Assembly (NCBI RefSeq): GCF_037038585.1
Contig: NC_092521.1
Span: 55,106,398 to 55,170,397 of the forward strand
DNA length: 64,000 nt
Direction: 5' to 3'
Source of the DNA: Patagioenas fasciata
Taxonomy: Eukaryota > Chordata > Aves > Columbiformes > Columbidae
Shown here piece after piece: positions 62,001 to 64,000 of the stretch (positions within the stretch are counted from its first letter, which is position 1; each line of letters opens with the position of its first letter). The notes beneath the pieces were generated by a model, which saw only the letters and a program-made list of their open reading frames with translations, made no database searches and was not told the DNA's origin. The translations under genes and the position numbers were made by a program.

Positions 62001-64000
62001 AAGTAGTATTTCCTTTGGTAAGTAAATAAGATGTATTTAAATAGAGAACGTGGTTTGATATTTTTTCCCTGTGTCGCTTCTGTAATACTAAGTAAACAGA
62101 AGTGCAGATAATTAACGTTTCCCAGTTTCTTCCAGTAGCAGTTTGGCATAACATCCTGACTAAAAAATAACAACTAATTGTTTAATAAACACAGAATTTT
62201 ATAACAATAAATAATTTTTTTGAAAGTGCTCACCAGTTGCTAAAACAATAGTAATGTAAATCTGAATAAGTATGGTGAGATGTTTAATAGCATGAATTAA
62301 TGTGGTATGTAGCCCAGATTAAAAAAAATAGTAAAAAAAGTGTTGTGTTTAGTTTTAAATAATCAAATTTAGTATTGTTTCTATGTGCAGAATTAAATTA
62401 CGTGGTTGTTCTGACATAATAGTAATTGAAGGGTGTGATGCAAGTTGCTTCATCCTTATTGGTCTGGCCTTAATTGTTAATAGTTTTTTATCCGTCCATT
62501 TGTGTTAAGTGCTGGGAAGATTTGTAGAAATGTAAACCTTAAGCAATCAATGCAACTATAAAATTTCTTTCAAAAGAAGGTTTCCGATCCTTGGTGCTAT
62601 AGATTGAATTACGGTATGACCTTGCAGACAATCCCTGGCTTGCTTCCATCTGGGCTAACGTCTTTTCTTGAGGATGCTAAGTGATTCTTGCCAGCTGCAG
62701 CCCAACACGAAACACTGTGCTGGGAACACCTTGCACAGGTGTGCAGAAATGCACTAGTTTGTCTTCAGGGGGATACACTTTTCATAGGAGTAGGTGCTGC
62801 CCTCTACTTCAGAGCAATGGAAGGGGTAGCTTTGCAACTAACAGGAACAGATTTCTCTTTTGCATACTGCTGCCTTTATTCTTCTTCTTGCTCACAAGAA
62901 ACTGAGCAATTTTAGACTGGCTATTTTGGTCTCTGGATGCACAGGAGGAAAGCAAGGGATGGTGGTGGCTGCTGGCAACAGGTGGGAAGGGGCCAGATGG
63001 CTGCTGTAGAAGAAGAGTGAGTAGCAAGCACTTGGTTGCATGGTTTGACATTCCAAATCGGAATGCAAGTTTGGACCAAACGGAAAATTATTTTAAGGAA
63101 AATAAATTTAGCTTCACATTGGTTGTTTTGTACATTTGCTAACAGTGAATTAACTGTTCACTGGCGTCAACTCATATAGTTATGTATAGATAGAATGTAT
63201 TTTTATTTCATTTTTGTCCTCTCTAGTATGAAAACTTCACATGCTGCTATGATCTAACTTAAGTTAGGACATGAAGTTTAGATCCTGTTTTACAGTTTCA
63301 GTAGGATACCTGGGCTTCTATATTACATGTAGCCGAGCTTTGTGCTAGAAGACAGACATCTGGCAGGAAGGAACTCTTGGGACTGAACATTGATCTCTGG
63401 TACCACCAGAGCTTGAGCTGGATACATGGTTTTTAAAAACACAGTGTATTGTGATAATACCATTAACCTCAGACTTGTGGGAAAAGGGCTACCACAGTGA
63501 TAAAAATTGCAACTTATCTTTTTCACAAAAAAATAGTAAGAATTCTGCAAGGATGTCACTTCTCTTTAAAACTATACCTAAGTTTTAAAAATAAAGTTAC
63601 ACCTAAGAGTGCAAAGCTATAATTTAAATGTTTTTTTTTCCTATAACTTTTGTGAAATTTAACATTTAACTTACCCTGGTAATTGGGCTTGTGCATTTTA
63701 AATATGAGTGTCACCAGTCAAGGTACAGAAAGTTTTTTTGATATTACAATTAAATTTTCACCGATTTTTGTTAGCATGAATTACATTGAATGCTAAATGT
63801 AAATTGTAATGCTAAACATGCCAGCAATGAAACTCTTTCATTTCATTGTATTAGTAGTGTTTTTCCATCATGTTACTATGTAAGTCCATAATTCTTGGTT
63901 ATTGTTTTTCCCTGTCCAATACACCACTTTCACATACTTACTATTCAGTGTATAAATTTAATATTGCCTGCTAAGATAATTAAATTTGCAGGTATTTTAC
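58668..64000 (+). other. RALBP1: Predicted first intron of RALBP1 (partial)
   Basis: After the CpG island ends near 59.06 kb the sequence is AT-rich with no recognisable coding exon. I looked for the conserved RALBP1 N-terminal coding exon and did not find it. It includes a CA/TA simple repeat (61053-61085) and a perfect 8-bp hairpin (61557-61577). Confidence 0.5.
61053..61085. repeat. CA/TA simple repeat
   Basis: ACACACATATATACATATAT and further TA units. A compound dinucleotide microsatellite. Confidence 0.9.

Overview
This is vertebrate nuclear DNA, most likely from a bird. The gene structure is ordinary GT-AG spliced exons in long AT-rich introns. The recognisable repeats are bird-type: CR1 LINE fragments and one solo LTR of a type common in avian genomes. 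The coding exons match two well-known single-copy genes in the conserved vertebrate order ANKRD12 - TWSG1 - (RALBP1), all on the + strand. The species cannot be fixed from the sequence alone.

Layout. (1) Positions 1 to about 27,440 hold the 3' part of ANKRD12 (ankyrin repeat domain 12, a nuclear co-regulator). Nine coding exons are present, including a single 4.68-kb exon, followed by a 3'UTR of about 1.1 kb. The first roughly 100 codons lie upstream of the window. The introns carry a minus-strand solo LTR (about 4950-5505), a CR1 reverse-transcriptase fragment ending about 80 bp before the giant exon, a CR1 3'-end fragment (about 15141) and an isolated intronic CpG island with a CTCF-like motif (about 18725-19105). 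(2) A short intergenic stretch follows (27.4-29.2 kb). (3) TWSG1 (twisted gastrulation, a secreted BMP modulator) runs from a CpG-island promoter and noncoding exon 1 (donor near 30042) through four coding exons (32140-32262, 39398-39497, 43674-43940, 51839-52020) to a 3'UTR that may end near 54,300. The complete 223-codon protein can be read. (4) After about 3.7 kb with no gene, a CpG island at about 58.03-59.06 kb has a strong first-exon donor at 58667/58668 and ZNF143- and NRF1-type motifs. By synteny this is probably the promoter and noncoding exon 1 of RALBP1, whose first intron would fill the rest of the window.

The three genes are independent transcription units with separate promoters. 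ANKRD12 acts in the nucleus on nuclear-receptor coactivators. TWSG1 acts outside the cell on BMP/chordin complexes. RALBP1, if present, is a Ral effector. I see no operon-like cluster, CRISPR array or clearly new gene system. The more unusual signals are regulatory or small-scale: an orphan CpG island with a CTCF-like site, tandem in-frame splice donors, a Pumilio-site cluster, a TM-like micro-ORF in a TWSG1 intron, and several inverted repeats.
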